Below, in pieces: positions 46,382 to 57,543 of a stretch of 64,000 bases of DNA. Each line of letters starts with the position of its first letter. Within the stretch, counting starts at the first letter, position 1. The stretch comes from Tubulanus polymorphus (lineage: Eukaryota; Nemertea; Palaeonemertea; Tubulaniformes; Tubulanidae). The stretch is taken from contig NC_134027.1 of assembly GCF_964204645.1 (NCBI RefSeq), forward strand, positions 7,800,485 through 7,864,484, written 5' to 3'. The notes beneath the pieces were generated by a model, which was not told the DNA's origin, did not search any database, and saw only the letters and a program-made list of their open reading frames with translations. The position numbers and the translations under genes are program-made.

Positions 46382-49300
46382 ATGGCTTACCAAAATATGG
46401 ATGTTCACACCGTTTCTAAGCGAAAGACGTATTCGAAAGGTCTGCTACTCGTTGCCGCAGTCGGTACGGTCCTTTTTGCCTTGATTGTAGGGTTAGCAGT
46501 TGGCATACCCCTGACGAAACGCTCACTAACACAGTCATTGACTCCATTACAGCGAGCCCGACAGTTGCTGCAACAAACTCCTCTTATAGACGGGTAAGTT
46601 CACTGACCGCAGACTCTAGTTTCACCGTCGAAGCATGAGCTGATTTAGACCATATAAGATAACTGAAAAAATTCAGATATTCTTTCACTAAAATAAATAT
46701 AAACTTCAGAATTTCATTTCATTTCAAGTAAATTCAAGTTAAACAACTTTTATTCTCGAGTAGCATGGTTTGCTCTCTAAAAATGGTATGATACTTTATA
46801 GGCCTATAGGTATTGTCAAACCGGCTTAATCCGCGTCGGCTTAATCCGGATTTTGGTCTTATCCAGAAAAGACAGTCCATTTCGTCATTAACATACAAGA
46901 AAATGACATTCAATCCAGATGCCCCGCAAACCGGGTGAATTTTTGTTGGTCCAAAATGATCCGAATTAAGTGGATTATACTGTATTGATCAAATTATTTC
47001 CTAGTTTGGTCATCAGTATTCCTAACATAAAGGGTTTTTTGTATAAGTAAAATAATCGAGTGAAAGAAATGAACTAAAGAAAATATAGCGTCACTTTCCT
47101 TTTTGCATCGACATTGTTCTATAGCAAGTCAGTTTTACTGGGACAAAGGTTGAAATTCAAAGCCCTGGAACTTGTTTTCTAGGTAGAATGAATCTTACTG
47201 TGCATGGAAAACATTTTAGAGTCTATAAAGTGACGTTTGGTCATCAGTATTCCTAACATAAAGGGTTTTTTGTATAAGTAAAATAATCGAGTGAAAGAAA
47301 TGAACTAAAGAAAATGTTGCGTCACTTTCCCTTTTTGTATCGACATTGTTCAATAGCAAGTCAGTTTTACTGGGACAAAGGTTGAAATTCGAAGCCCTGG
47401 AACTTGTTTTCTAAGTAGAATGAATCTTACGGTGCATGGAAAACATTTTAGAGTCTATAAAGTGACGTACGTATTTTATTCATATGCGCTTGGACGAATT
47501 CATGATTTTTGAATGATATATTGTTGGCACCATGGCGTTGAAAACATGGTGTTATAAAGGATGGCATTTTCATTGAATTTGAATCAGTTTTGTCAAATTT
47601 TTCTCCGAATAACGTTGCATGGCGTTAAGCGAGCAATGACATTAAAAAGGATGGCATTATAATCTTTCTTTTCAGAACCATCAACATACATACAAAAATT
47701 GTATCGGTCTTTTATAAACGTGCCGAAGAGTAGTGCATTAGTGAAACATTATTATTCTCAACGGTTTCAATAATCAATTACGACTCAAACTTCGCTTTCG
47801 TTGGAAAATCGAGCTGGTGGTTCAAATTCTGACCGCTATAAATGAAAAGAACGAATCGAAGAAAACTGGATATGTTGTATTTGGCATTTGTAATGCAAGT
47901 AAAAGTGCAAGTAAAAGTGCATACGCATATACCCGTATGACTCTCTGGTCGGTCATCCTCTCGTGCCACTACAAAACATTCAGGTCGCAATTATCTACTA
48001 ATTCGTGTATCATCTCGATGTCAATTCTATGATCAATGAACGTTTTTATGAATACATGTATATAACAATATAATCGGTATATTGACTGCGACGCTGATCG
48101 TTCATAGATTCTCAAAATTCACCGACGATTTAACCCGTTTATCCATTATCATGTCCATGTTGTAATTCTGTGAATTCTCCTAGCGGCAATAGGCCTATAT
48201 CGGGTTCTAGATTTTTTTGCGATGGTTTATTTGAATTGCTTATAACATGCGTTTTTTCAACCAAAGATTTCGTACCATTTTATACCATCACCGTAAAAAA
48301 GAATAGGCATATCATCTCACCATGCTCTTTGTCATTTCTACGGTGTTTCTTGCCATTTTCCTACCGCTTATTTTCTATTTTCCCCACGCTTCAGACACAA
48401 CGATCTGCCGTACAGATACACTATCTATGCGGATAACAGCGTGGAAACGGTGAACCTGAGAGAACGACCACCAAACTGGAATATCAGTCATACTGACATA
48501 GATCGACTGCGGAGGGGACAAGTCGGAGCTCAGGTAAATTCCATTTCAGTTAATCAGTAAGATTATTTGGTATAGGTAGAAAGAACGCATCATAGATATC
48601 CCAGATGCTCTCTAGAATGATTGCAATGGTATTTGCAGTTTTGGGCAGCATTTGTCCTATGTAAGACACAACAGAAAGATGCCGTCCGTGCAACTCTAGA
48701 ACAAATTGACGTAATCAAGCGCTACGTGGCCTTATATCCAGATGTATTCGAATTTGTTACATCAGCACAGGGTAAGCGAAATGTTAAAAAGAACAAAATT
48801 CTGTATAAATTGTAAAAATTCAAAATTTAGATGCATTCAATTAAATTTTAGGCATTTTGGATGCCTTTAAACGGAAGCGAATAGCAAGCTTGATTGGCGT
48901 TGAAGGCGGACACTCAATAGACAGTAGCCTCGGTGCTTTGCGCATGATGTATGATTTGGGCACTAGATACATGACATTGACGCACAACTGCAACACACCC
49001 TGGTATGTCTGGGCATAGAAATAACCAAAAGAGTGATCAAGGCTACTGTTTTAAAGTACATCTTCCTTACTTTATCCGTAGGGCGGATAACTCGATTGTG
49101 GACTCTGGTAAACAAACGGCGCAATTTCCCAAAACCGGACTCAATGACTTTGGAAAGGTATGTGATCATTCTTTTCCTACCTCCATTGCAGGAATATTCC
49201 GTTTTGAATGAGGCTATAACGGACACGTTCTCCGTATAAGCATGCAGAAAAAAAATCGTATTTGCAGGAGGTGGTGAGGGAAATGAACCGAATCGGGATG

Positions 49301-50833
49301 TTAGTGGATATATCTCACGTATCCGAGGCGGTCATGATGACTGTATTGAACATATCAGAAGCGCCGGTCATATTCAGCCATTCTTCATCGTACGCGTTAT
49401 GCGCCCATAGCCGCAATGTTAAAGACACGACTCTGAAATTTCTCGCGGTAATCATTGAAAACACTTCTTGAGAAATACACTGTAGTATTGAATGTTTATA
49501 ATAAGTGCTAACAATTTAGATAGTTTATCCGCGTGAAGTCGACTACCCGTCTTAACGACAGGTTCCTTGTTTCCATGTTTCCTATTGAATGTTAAATGCA
49601 GTTGACGTTACGGGCCAGTTTTTTCAGATACACGCACTTGGACAACAACTTTCATCAAAAACATTTTTTTCAATGAAGCTAAAACAAAAAACCATCCAGT
49701 TTTTCGTGTTCATCTACTCTAGGAAAAGAATAAGGGCGTTGTGATGGTCAATTTTTTCTCCAACTTTATCAACTGCCCACCGGCGTATAACAGCACGCTC
49801 GCAAATCTTACTATGGTAGCCGGTAAGTGATATAGAAACACACGTTATAAAAGATAAATTAACTATAGGAGCCTGAACAGAGCCATACAGGCTTTACAAT
49901 CACTGTAGACGTTCAGCTCCTGGGATAAAGGCTTTTTATGTAATAACAAAAGTAAAAATGCTAAAAATGATGAATAATTATTGTAGATTATGATAATTGA
50001 TAAGCAATGACGAGATAAAAATACTGTAAGCATTCAACCAAATATACGTAGCTGCGCTGCTTCATCGCTAGCAATTCTTTTTTTTGCGGAGATAATTTTT
50101 CGAAAATCGAATTTTCGAAATAAGTTCCTATTCTACAGATCACATTGACCACATCAAGAATGTAGCTGGAGCTGACCATGTTGGAATAGGCGCTGATTAC
50201 GACGGAGTTCCTTGGTATGAAGCTGACAATTACATTAAGATATTTTTTCTGTTTTATTTTTTTACCATTTTTAAAGTACGCGTACTTCATTGGTCCACCG
50301 GTGCTGGTTGGCATTATAGGAAAATATTTGAGTCATATAAATAGGAAATGATAAATTGAACTTATCATATATATGTTTCTGTCATAGGGTCCCCGAGGGG
50401 TTAGACGACGTATCCAAATATCCTGAACTGTTTGCGGAACTCATAATGCGAGGCTGGTCGGACGATGACCTGAAAAAGCTGGCCGGGGAAAATCTGTTGA
50501 GAGTTTTCAAGAAAGCGGAAGAGGTACATTACATTACACTGTGCAAGGCATTGCTAAAGGAACTGGCTGTTGATTCAGGCCACGAAAGAAAAAATATGCG
50601 TCAAAGAGTTTTTTGTTGAGCTAAATTCTAGACTTTTTGCAATTTTTCATGCACGCTGTTAAGCGATTAGATTCGTGTAGAACATGTTTTTCAAATAGAT
50701 AATTTAAAAACTTTTCTGTACTTCATATTTTCAGGTTCGCGATCGGATGTCCCAAATGAAACCGATAGATACCGTTATTCCTTTAGAATCCGTAGCTAAC
50801 GTTTCTTGTAGAACTCGGTTACCGACACCCTAA
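46382..50833 (+). CDS. DPEP: Membrane dipeptidase (renal dipeptidase family, M19), N-terminally anchored
   Basis: Ten exons join in phase: 46382-46593, 48395-48533, 48639-48771, 48852-49002, 49082-49157, 49268-49447, 49723-49822, 50139-50214, 50388-50523 and 50735-50833, giving 433 residues. DPEP enzymes are zinc peptidases of the cell surface that cleave dipeptides, cystinyl-bis-glycine and leukotriene D4. The metal and active-site motifs are present: GHNDLPYR (His, Asp), GVEGGHSID (Glu), [16 protein letters not shown] (His), IFSHSSSYA (His) and GADYDGVPW (Asp). The start ATG is in good context (GCGCCATGG). Instead of a cleaved signal and a C-terminal GPI tail, the protein has an N-terminal hydrophobic segment after basic residues ([20 protein letters not shown]) and ends SCRTRLPTP, so a type II membrane protein is predicted. 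It should be active. Confidence 0.92.
46813..46982. mobile_element. pogo/Tc1-mariner-like MITE in dipeptidase intron 1
   Basis: Left end contains CCGGCTTAATCCG and TTAATCCGGATTTTGG; right end contains CCAAAATGATCCGAATTAAG and TGGATTATACTG. These are inverted repeats of about 30 bases with several mismatches. A TA dinucleotide flanks each side, fitting a TA target duplication. No coding capacity. Confidence 0.6.
47004..47467. repeat. Tandem duplication of a 231-base unit in dipeptidase intron 1
   Basis: Copy 1 starts at 47004 and copy 2 at 47235, both with GTTTGGTCATCAGTATTCC and both ending AGTCTATAAAGTGACGT. By eye they differ at about ten positions. No coding potential. Confidence 0.92.
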
Positions 50834-51040
50834 AAATACCGTGCGTATCGCAATTATCACCCGGTCAAACAGGAAACGGACTATATTTTCACGCATCCGA
50901 ATAGAGCCAGAAAAAAGATTCACGAGCAATTCAAGAACCAAATCATTACATCAGGTATTCAGATGTCTCGGTACACCGAAGGCGCTGGGTTTGTAAAAGC
51001 TTCGCTGCTTAGATTTCGCCATACGATAGAGAAGCTCTAG
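50834..51040 (+). other. In-frame open extension after the dipeptidase stop codon
   Basis: Directly after the TAA at 50831-50833 the same frame stays open for 68 codons to a TAG at 51038-51040. Its start reads KYRAYRNYHPVKQETDY. Composition looks protein-like (mixed charged and aromatic residues) and there is no hydrophobic tail. It could be 3' UTR open by chance, a readthrough extension, or former coding sequence cut off by a newer stop. Recorded as an observation, not as part of the protein. Confidence 0.35.
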
Positions 51041-51129
51041 TAACCACTCATTTTCACTCAGGTTTATTGTATAAATACCAATCAACCTGGCACAATAGAT
51101 AGAAGAGTATCGATGTGAAAATGAAAAAC

Positions 51130-51135
51130 TTTATT
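51130..51135 (-). other. Poly(A) signal for GPCR copy 1
   Basis: AATAAA on the minus strand (TTTATT on plus), about 160 bases after the GPCR stop codon. The same signal occurs at the matching place in unit 2. Confidence 0.55.
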
Positions 51136-51297
51136 ATCGGTGCTAATATCGTTATATCGTTATATCGTTATATATCGTATATAAACTTAAACGAAAAAAG
51201 ATTTAACTTAAAAGAAAAATAGAACATACATGTTAACCTCTGTTAGTCTGATTGTGATGAATGTTTCGAGCTTGGAAGCAAGACACACGCCTGCCTT

Positions 51298-52377
51298 TTA
51301 CATACGGCTATAGGCACCTCCATAGTTCTGGCCTCGCACTATGGCGAATGCTTCCTCGGTCATTTCATTATAGTCAACGTTGACACGAGTTGGACAGCAT
51401 ATCGACTTCACTTCACGCCTAAACCAATCCAACGTAAGAATATAGGCTACGTAATTAAAACTATTGTTCATGTAAATGAGTCTATTCACGAAATCGTAGG
51501 CATGTAATAGATCGTTATCCGGGTCGGATTTTTGCATGTCAAACTGAAACATGATTAGGTCTAACGCGGCAGCCGGAATCACGCAGACAAGATATAACAT
51601 CGAAATCACCAGTAATTGTTTTATGACCTTCATTTCGCGGTCTTGCCTCTCAAGATCAACGGGATCGGTTGGATCGTCGCGTTTTCGTTTGGCCATCAGC
51701 GCCCATGTGATTATTCCGTTGCCAATACATACAAAAAACACGGGAAGGAGGTATATCACGAAAAACAATAAAAACGGCCCCAAAAAAGAAATAGTTCCTT
51801 GCGATTCTTTGTATGTGTAAACACACTCGATAAAGTAGCCGTCATCGTCGATGTCGTAGGTTACCAAAACGGGAATCAGAATTAATATACCCAAAAGCGC
51901 TACCAAAGCAATAGCGATTAGTCTTTTTCTTCGCGTCAGCCACATGATCGTATGCGATATACTGACCGAAACGACTCTTTCTAACGTGAACAACGCTATT
52001 ATCCACGATGCCGAGAATCCGCCCACCCATCCTAGATACGATAGAATCTTACACGATGCCGGCGTAGAAAGGATATTTGTTCTTATATTATCAGCGCCTC
52101 CGATCGCATTGGGCATGTCCAAATGTAGCCACGTAACCATCGCGCCGAATACCAATAAAATTAGATCGGCAACGCAAAGTGGTAATAAGTAATCTAGAAC
52201 ATCTTTGTGACGTAGTTTCCTACTCCTGATGAAGATGTAAAGCGAACCGGTATTTCCGACTATCCCTTGAATGTAGCAAACTGGTGCTATGTATCCTACA
52301 AATACCATTAGAATATCTCCAAATGCACCACTATGTCCATTGGAAGGGGGCACACTCGTGCCATTCGATCCGTTCAT
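51298..52377 (-). CDS. Rhodopsin-family peptide-type GPCR, tandem copy 1
   Basis: Single coding exon of 359 residues with seven hydrophobic segments. The N-terminus has two N-glycosylation sites (NGSNGT). TM1 holds GIVGN; TM2 LPLCVADLILL; a Cys at 109 before TM3 can pair with Cys 185 in the second extracellular loop. The TM3 end reads LERVVSV in place of DRY. The loop before TM6 is long and basic/acidic (AKRKRDDPTDPVDLERQDRE). TM6 reads VCVIPAA, lacking the Trp of CWxP, and TM7 reads NNSFNYVAY in place of NPxxY. The C-tail has a CC pair for palmitoylation. This is typical of protostome peptide receptors (FMRFamide-receptor-like groups), but the ligand is unknown. An AG just before the ATG suggests a 5' UTR intron. 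Intact. Confidence 0.85.
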   Translation of the reverse strand: MNGSNGTSVPPSNGHSGAFGDILMVFVGYIAPVCYIQGIVGNTGSLYIFIRSRKLRHKDVLDYLLPLCVADLILLVFGAMVTWLHLDMPNAIGGADNIRTNILSTPASCKILSYLGWVGGFSASWIIALFTLERVVSVSISHTIMWLTRRKRLIAIALVALLGILILIPVLVTYDIDDDGYFIECVYTYKESQGTISFLGPFLLFFVIYLLPVFFVCIGNGIITWALMAKRKRDDPTDPVDLERQDREMKVIKQLLVISMLYLVCVIPAAALDLIMFQFDMQKSDPDNDLLHAYDFVNRLIYMNNSFNYVAYILTLDWFRREVKSICCPTRVNVDYNEMTEEAFAIVRGQNYGGAYSRM

Positions 52378-52911
52378 CTTGAATGTTTGTTATCTCCAAA
52401 CAAACAACTGCTTCGAACGATAGTCAAAATACGTGTTTCCCAGTCAGAGGTTGAAAATTAAAACATGGCCATCGTACTATAACAAAACAGTTCCTGCACA
52501 GGCACGAACGTTACGCACAGGCACGAACGTTACGCACAGGTGGCATCAGAAATAGTTTTATTAATTCGGGTTATAAACTGTAAAGATATTTTCTTGTCGC
52601 CATTATCTATGTTCTTTGATCTGTAAAAGTTCGTAGTAAGAGTAAGCTTCATCAGATAATTCCAGTATGATATTATTATACATTTCTCACTATTCCTACA
52701 ATAACCTCCATGTGTTATGTACAAATTTGTAGAAAATTTAACACATTAAACCGACTTTTTATTCGATAACTGAGTGTTCGTTGGTATTTTCGGTGGTTTT
52801 CATCTTAAGTCTCTTTCTCTCTTGAGCCGATGGATAAAGAATTAAAAGTCAAGCTCATGTTCATCAAGTTAAAACAAATGCCACCAAAAGAGCGAATGAA
52901 TTTCTGAGCAA

Positions 52912-53075
52912 TGGTAGAATAGCCCGTACACTCCGACGTGGAGGACATATAATGATAAACTCACTATATACAGAAATTAAGAGATTCAAACGAATTTCGT
53001 TTATCACGAATTGAAATCAAAATATACGACGTTTCGAACTCACACTGGAAATCATCGTCAGGTGTGAGGACTTAC
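52912..53075. repeat. Dispersed repeat, copy in duplication unit 1
   Basis: It starts GGTAGAATAGCCCGTACACT, shared with 23621, and ends with GACGTTTCGAACTCACACTG followed by a short stem (GTGTGAG/CTCACAC). The block CGAAACGT next to a CTGA-type stem-loop recalls tails of dispersed elements in marine invertebrates. Duplicated with the unit at 58032-58195. Confidence 0.5.
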
Positions 53076-54513
53076 ATCTCACGCCTGTATTTTTGTTTCA
53101 TTTCTTGATAATCAAAATTCAATTTTAATCTTTTACAATCTAGTTTATACGTCCACGTCATCGCATATTGGCCATCACGCTGTGACGTTTTACTTAGTTA
53201 GCGGTCAACTACATGACATAATAGCGCATAATGCACGATAATAGCAGGATACAGCAACTCCGTGACTCAATCAGAATAACAGCGACGGCAATTTCCATTT
53301 AATCACAAAAGTTCAAATCAGTTATGACACAAAAACATAGAGTTTCAGATCTTAAAAAAAAGTTTTAATTAATTACATTACAAGAAAAATTTAACATCAA
53401 TACACCAGGCTTATCATTTGACAACCATAGACCTGCATATTTATATGGACTACCCAAAATGATAGGAATTAAGTAGTTGAGTATTTTGATTCATCTAAAT
53501 CATCAATTATCATTGTTATCAAGTTTATTTTCGATCACCTTTTGAATATGTTTTCGATTATTTCGAATGTCTAATCAGTATTTATACTTTTACTCAATTT
53601 TTCTTAATTTTCTTCCGTGAAAGGTATTCTACGAGGAAATTCAAACTACCAGTTCCAAATACACTTTGCTTTAACAGCGTATTAAATTTGATAAAAACTG
53701 ATTCACATTTATGATTGAACATTTTCAAACTTTGATTAGTTTTAAATGAAAGGAAGTTTAGACGTATTTTCCAACGTTTTTAGACGTTTTTCAGTGCTCC
53801 GGCAACCCGAGGGCTGTTTAAAGAATAAAGCAAAACGCTGTTGTAATCTATTTTAAGTTTGTCGACAGAAATTTGATAATGGCATTTTCTTTTGGGTATT
53901 GAGGTTGACTGAAATTCCAATTATGCGTTTGCTTGTGTTGTCTGGTCATTGATTTCTAATTTCAATCGAATCTGAATGCCATCTGCCATAAAGAGCTGAC
54001 GCTGATTAATTCCGCTAGGTGGTACTCCATAAATCGAGGAGCGACGTTAGGTCGTTATGTACAGTATTCCAAACAACGTTTTTCGCCATGCCAAAGACAG
54101 CCTCAACTTTTATCCTCTCAGGGACAGTCACAGATCATTGCGGTAGATTTTAACTACTTCTACGTGCACCTTGATTATTCATTCTTTATCACAGAAAAGA
54201 TCCAAAGTTGATGTCTATCATTTCCCAATTCATGAACACCAGTATCCTCTTTCTCACAGTCGATACATACATGTTTTAACTATGAAAATGTCACGAAACC
54301 GATTTCAAATTAGGGAAAGACCACGAAGGTTTGCAAATAAATTTGGGCTTTGTAGCTATCGATGTGTGATAGTCTTAATTTTCTTTGCGGCTGTCCGTGG
54401 AATCGTAGTTGTTGGCGTCCGATACGTCCTGACTGCCTAGATATTTGTAATCTCCTCATTGGGTCCATGGAGTTCCCGATTAGCCGCTAAATCTGGATAC
54501 ATGCTCTTAAAAA

Positions 54514-55533
54514 TCAACCATCGTAGTCGGAAGAGTTCGTGCAGTAAATCGAGCATATTGGCGTCAGGATTATTGTAACTACAACCACACTGGGTCGAGT
54601 CCAGTCGAGGACCTTGTATAACAAATGATTGCCTTTGGGACCTTCTCCGCGCAGAGCGAAGCATAGAGCGTTGAAACCGATGTAAAACAATCCGAGCGAA
54701 ATCGGATAGACGAAATGTAGAAGTCTGACTGGATCTCCTGATATGAATAAATCGATTATGACGAGGATAGCACCGAGACTATGTTTTATCTCACTTCCGG
54801 TCGTCTGGAAGTACCCTGAAATAATGGACAAAAGGAGATTGAATCATTTCATAGTAATAGTTAGAATTCTTATAGTTAGATTCTTATAGAAAGGCAAATG
54901 CTTAATACGACGAAATTCAGATGTTAATGCAATATATACGAAAAATATACGGTTAAGTATGAAAAGGTGTTGCTTAAAACAGTAAAAACACAACATTGGC
55001 CCATAAATCCACGTCCGAAATAGCATAGAGTACATAGTATTTCTAATGAAATAAATCTTACAAGAAGTGTCCATTGTAATTATAAACACCCAAAAACAGA
55101 TTGAGACCACTATCGAAATGTTCCAGGCTATCGTATTAAATAACAAGGAACACTGTAGGCCCACCGTAAGACTATCGCGTTGCTGTAAAACTTCTGAAAT
55201 GATGAATAAGTTAAATTTCATAGAAATCACACGGATACAATGAATGACGAACTTAAATGGTTTTTTATTTACTTTTTGAATATCTCTATCTAATCCATAT
55301 ATCTATTCACCTTTATTGCAAACATCGTAGTATAGGGTAAGTATTGCTCGGAATATAAATGACAGACACAAAATGAAGAAACTCCAGTTAGTCGCGTATG
55401 TAAACCACAGGTGCGGCTTTTCCGGATAGAACCATTCGATCTCTTCGACTATGTTTGTGATCAGCCATACTAAAAACCCCAACGCAAGCACCACGCGAAA
55501 TATACAGTGTATGTTTGGTTTCAATCTTGGCCA
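54514..55533 (-). pseudogene. Rolling-stone-like membrane protein, copy 1, frameshifted
   Basis: Exons 55533-55311, 55193-55062 and 54815-54514 match the intact copy 2 (61100-59930). They begin with WPRLKPNIHCIFRVVLALGF. Landmarks are LWFTYATNWSFFILCL, GSEIKHSLGAILVIIDLF, PVRLLHFVYPISLGLF and YKVLDWTRP. Relative to copy 2, a 13-base deletion near 54546-54549 shifts the frame. The protein then reads ...ICSIYCTNSSDYDG and stops, losing about 60 C-terminal residues, including the last membrane segment and tail. A further 1-base deletion near 54440 would create a stop even if the frame were restored. The N-terminal exon was not found. Rolling stone acts in Drosophila myoblast fusion; the role of lophotrochozoan homologues is unknown. 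Called a pseudogene, or a truncated isoform if expressed. Confidence 0.75.
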
Positions 55534-56286
55534 CTGAAAGATATAATAAGTTAATATACGTTAATCAACTTTTTAGTGATGAAGCAGTTAAAACTCGCGT
55601 CCGTGTTTAGCACTGTACATATCATATACTAAAACTTAAAATGCCAGATTTTTGTTGACAGTAGATGGCGTTAGGGTATAAAATGATATCTTTTTTATCA
55701 TTTAAAATGATGGGAAAAATATCATATACTCGTACAGTATATATACGTGTTTCCCTATTCAAAATGATGGACGAAAATTTTCATCTAGTTTCGATTACAG
55801 GCCACCTTTTCCACAAACTGCATGAAATTGAGACAAAATTGAAGCGAAATCAAAGCGTAAGAAACGAAATAATACCACATACAAATCTGTATGGTACAGT
55901 TGCAGCACTCACTGCTGTTTCAATATTGTCTGTGAACTCTTTGTAATAGGATTACTCGTCGGCACGAACTTATTATCAGTAATTAGATGACAAGTCACGC
56001 GACCGGTTAGATCCACGGCGTAGGGTTATAACCAAGGTCACCACTGATAGGATTGTTTACGACACGACACGGCTTACATTTATTCCGAAATAAATGTACG
56101 AACGTATGGTGGCCGATTCGGGGCATGTAATTTTTTTTTTCGTCCTCCACTAAAACGCGCAAAAACAAATCTGACCGCGCAAAAACAAACTTTTAACGCG
56201 CAAAAACAAAATAATCCGTTTTTGCCAATAAATACCAATCAACCTGGCACTATAGATAGAAGAGTATTGATGTGAAAATGAAAAAC

Positions 56287-56292
56287 TTTATT
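56287..56292 (-). other. Poly(A) signal for GPCR copy 2
   Basis: AATAAA on the minus strand at the position homologous to 51130-51135 in unit 1. Confidence 0.55.
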
Positions 56293-56442
56293 ATCGGTGC
56301 TAATATCGTTAACTATATATCGAATATAAACTTAAACGAAAATTGGTTTAACTTAAAAGAAAAATAGAACATATATGTTAACCTCTGTTAGTCTAATTGT
56401 GATGAATGTTTCCAGCTTGGAAGCAAGACACACGCCTGCCTT

Positions 56443-57543
56443 TTACATACGGCTATAGGCACCTCCATAGTTCTGGCCTCGCACTATGGCGAATGCTTCC
56501 TCGGTCATTTCATTATAGTCAACGTTGACACGAGTTGGACAGCATATCGACTTCACTTCGCGCCTAAACCAATCCAACGTAAGAATATAGGCTACGTAAT
56601 TAAAACTATTGTTCATGTAAATGAGTCTATTCACGAAATCGTAGGCTGCATATAATAGATCGTTATCCGGGTCGGATTTTTGCATGTCAAACTGAAACTT
56701 GATTAGGTCTAACGCGGCAGCCGGAATCACGCAGACAAGATATAACATCGAAATCACCAGTAATTGTTTTATGACCTTCATTTCGCGGTCTTGCCTCTCA
56801 AGATCAACGGGATCGGTTGGATCGTCGCGTTTTCGTTTGGCCATCAGCGCCCATATGATTATTCCGTTGCCAATACATACAAGAAACACGGGAAGGAGGT
56901 ATATCACGAAAAACAATAAAAACGGCCCCAAAAAAGAAATAGTTCCTTGCGATTCTTTGTATCTGTATTCACACTCGATAGAGTAGCCGTCATCGTCGAT
57001 GTCGTAGGTTACCAAAACGGGAATCAGAATTAATATACTCAAAAGCGCTACCAAAGCAATAGCGATTAGTCTTTTTCTTCGTGTCAGCCACATGATCGTA
57101 TGCGATATACTGACCGAAACGACTCTTTCGAACGTGAACAACGCTATTATCCACGATGCCGAGAATCCGCCCACCCATCCTAGATACGATAGAATCTTAC
57201 ACGATGCCGGCGTAGAAAGGATATTTGTTCTTATATTATCAGCGCCTCCGATCGCACTGGGCATGTCCAAATGTAGCCACGTAACCATCGCGCCGAATAC
57301 CAATAAAATTAGATCGGCAACGCAAAGTGGTAATAAGTAATCTAGAACATCTTTGTGACGTAGTTTCCTACTCCTGATGAAGATGTAAAGCGAACCGGCA
57401 TTTCCGACTATCCCTTGAATGTAGCAAACTGGTGCTATGTATCCTACAAATACCATTAGAATATCTCCAAATGCACTATGTCCATTGGAAGGGGGCACAC
57501 TCGTGCCATTCGATCCGTTCATCTTGAATGTTTGTTTTTCCAT
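56443..57543 (-). CDS. Rhodopsin-family peptide-type GPCR, tandem copy 2
   Basis: A 366-residue single exon, about 97% identical to copy 1. An in-frame ATG seven codons upstream (MEKQTFK) exists only in this copy; the shared start is at 57522. Differences from copy 1 are 11 substitutions and two one-residue indels. Three substitutions (Phe to Ser, Val to Glu, Thr to Arg) cluster beside the conserved Cys of the second extracellular loop, reading GYSIECEYRYK. Others are Thr43Ala, Asn90Ser, Leu132Phe, Gly163Ser, Phe215Leu, Thr224Ile and Met276Lys, numbered by copy 1. All structural motifs (ERV at TM3, CVIP in TM6, NNSFNYVAY in TM7) are the same. Probably functional, perhaps with altered ligand preference. 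Confidence 0.85.
   Translation of the reverse strand: MEKQTFKMNGSNGTSVPPSNGHSAFGDILMVFVGYIAPVCYIQGIVGNAGSLYIFIRSRKLRHKDVLDYLLPLCVADLILLVFGAMVTWLHLDMPSAIGGADNIRTNILSTPASCKILSYLGWVGGFSASWIIALFTFERVVSVSISHTIMWLTRRKRLIAIALVALLSILILIPVLVTYDIDDDGYSIECEYRYKESQGTISFLGPFLLFFVIYLLPVFLVCIGNGIIIWALMAKRKRDDPTDPVDLERQDREMKVIKQLLVISMLYLVCVIPAAALDLIKFQFDMQKSDPDNDLLYAAYDFVNRLIYMNNSFNYVAYILTLDWFRREVKSICCPTRVNVDYNEMTEEAFAIVRGQNYGGAYSRM

Larger units (their letters stand above)
51071..56105. repeat. Segmental tandem duplication, unit 1
   Basis: Unit 1 begins ATAAATACCAATCAACCTGG and ends near CCGAAATAAATGTACGAAC. It contains a GPCR gene and a rolling-stone-like gene, both on the minus strand, and is about 95-97% similar by eye to unit 2 (56228-61665), with small indels. 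Confidence 0.9.

Noticed and set aside
51551-52192. Plus-strand open frames opposite the GPCR genes (also 56699-57340)
   Set aside because: They are shadows of the minus-strand receptor coding sequence, and they are conserved between copies only because the receptors are.
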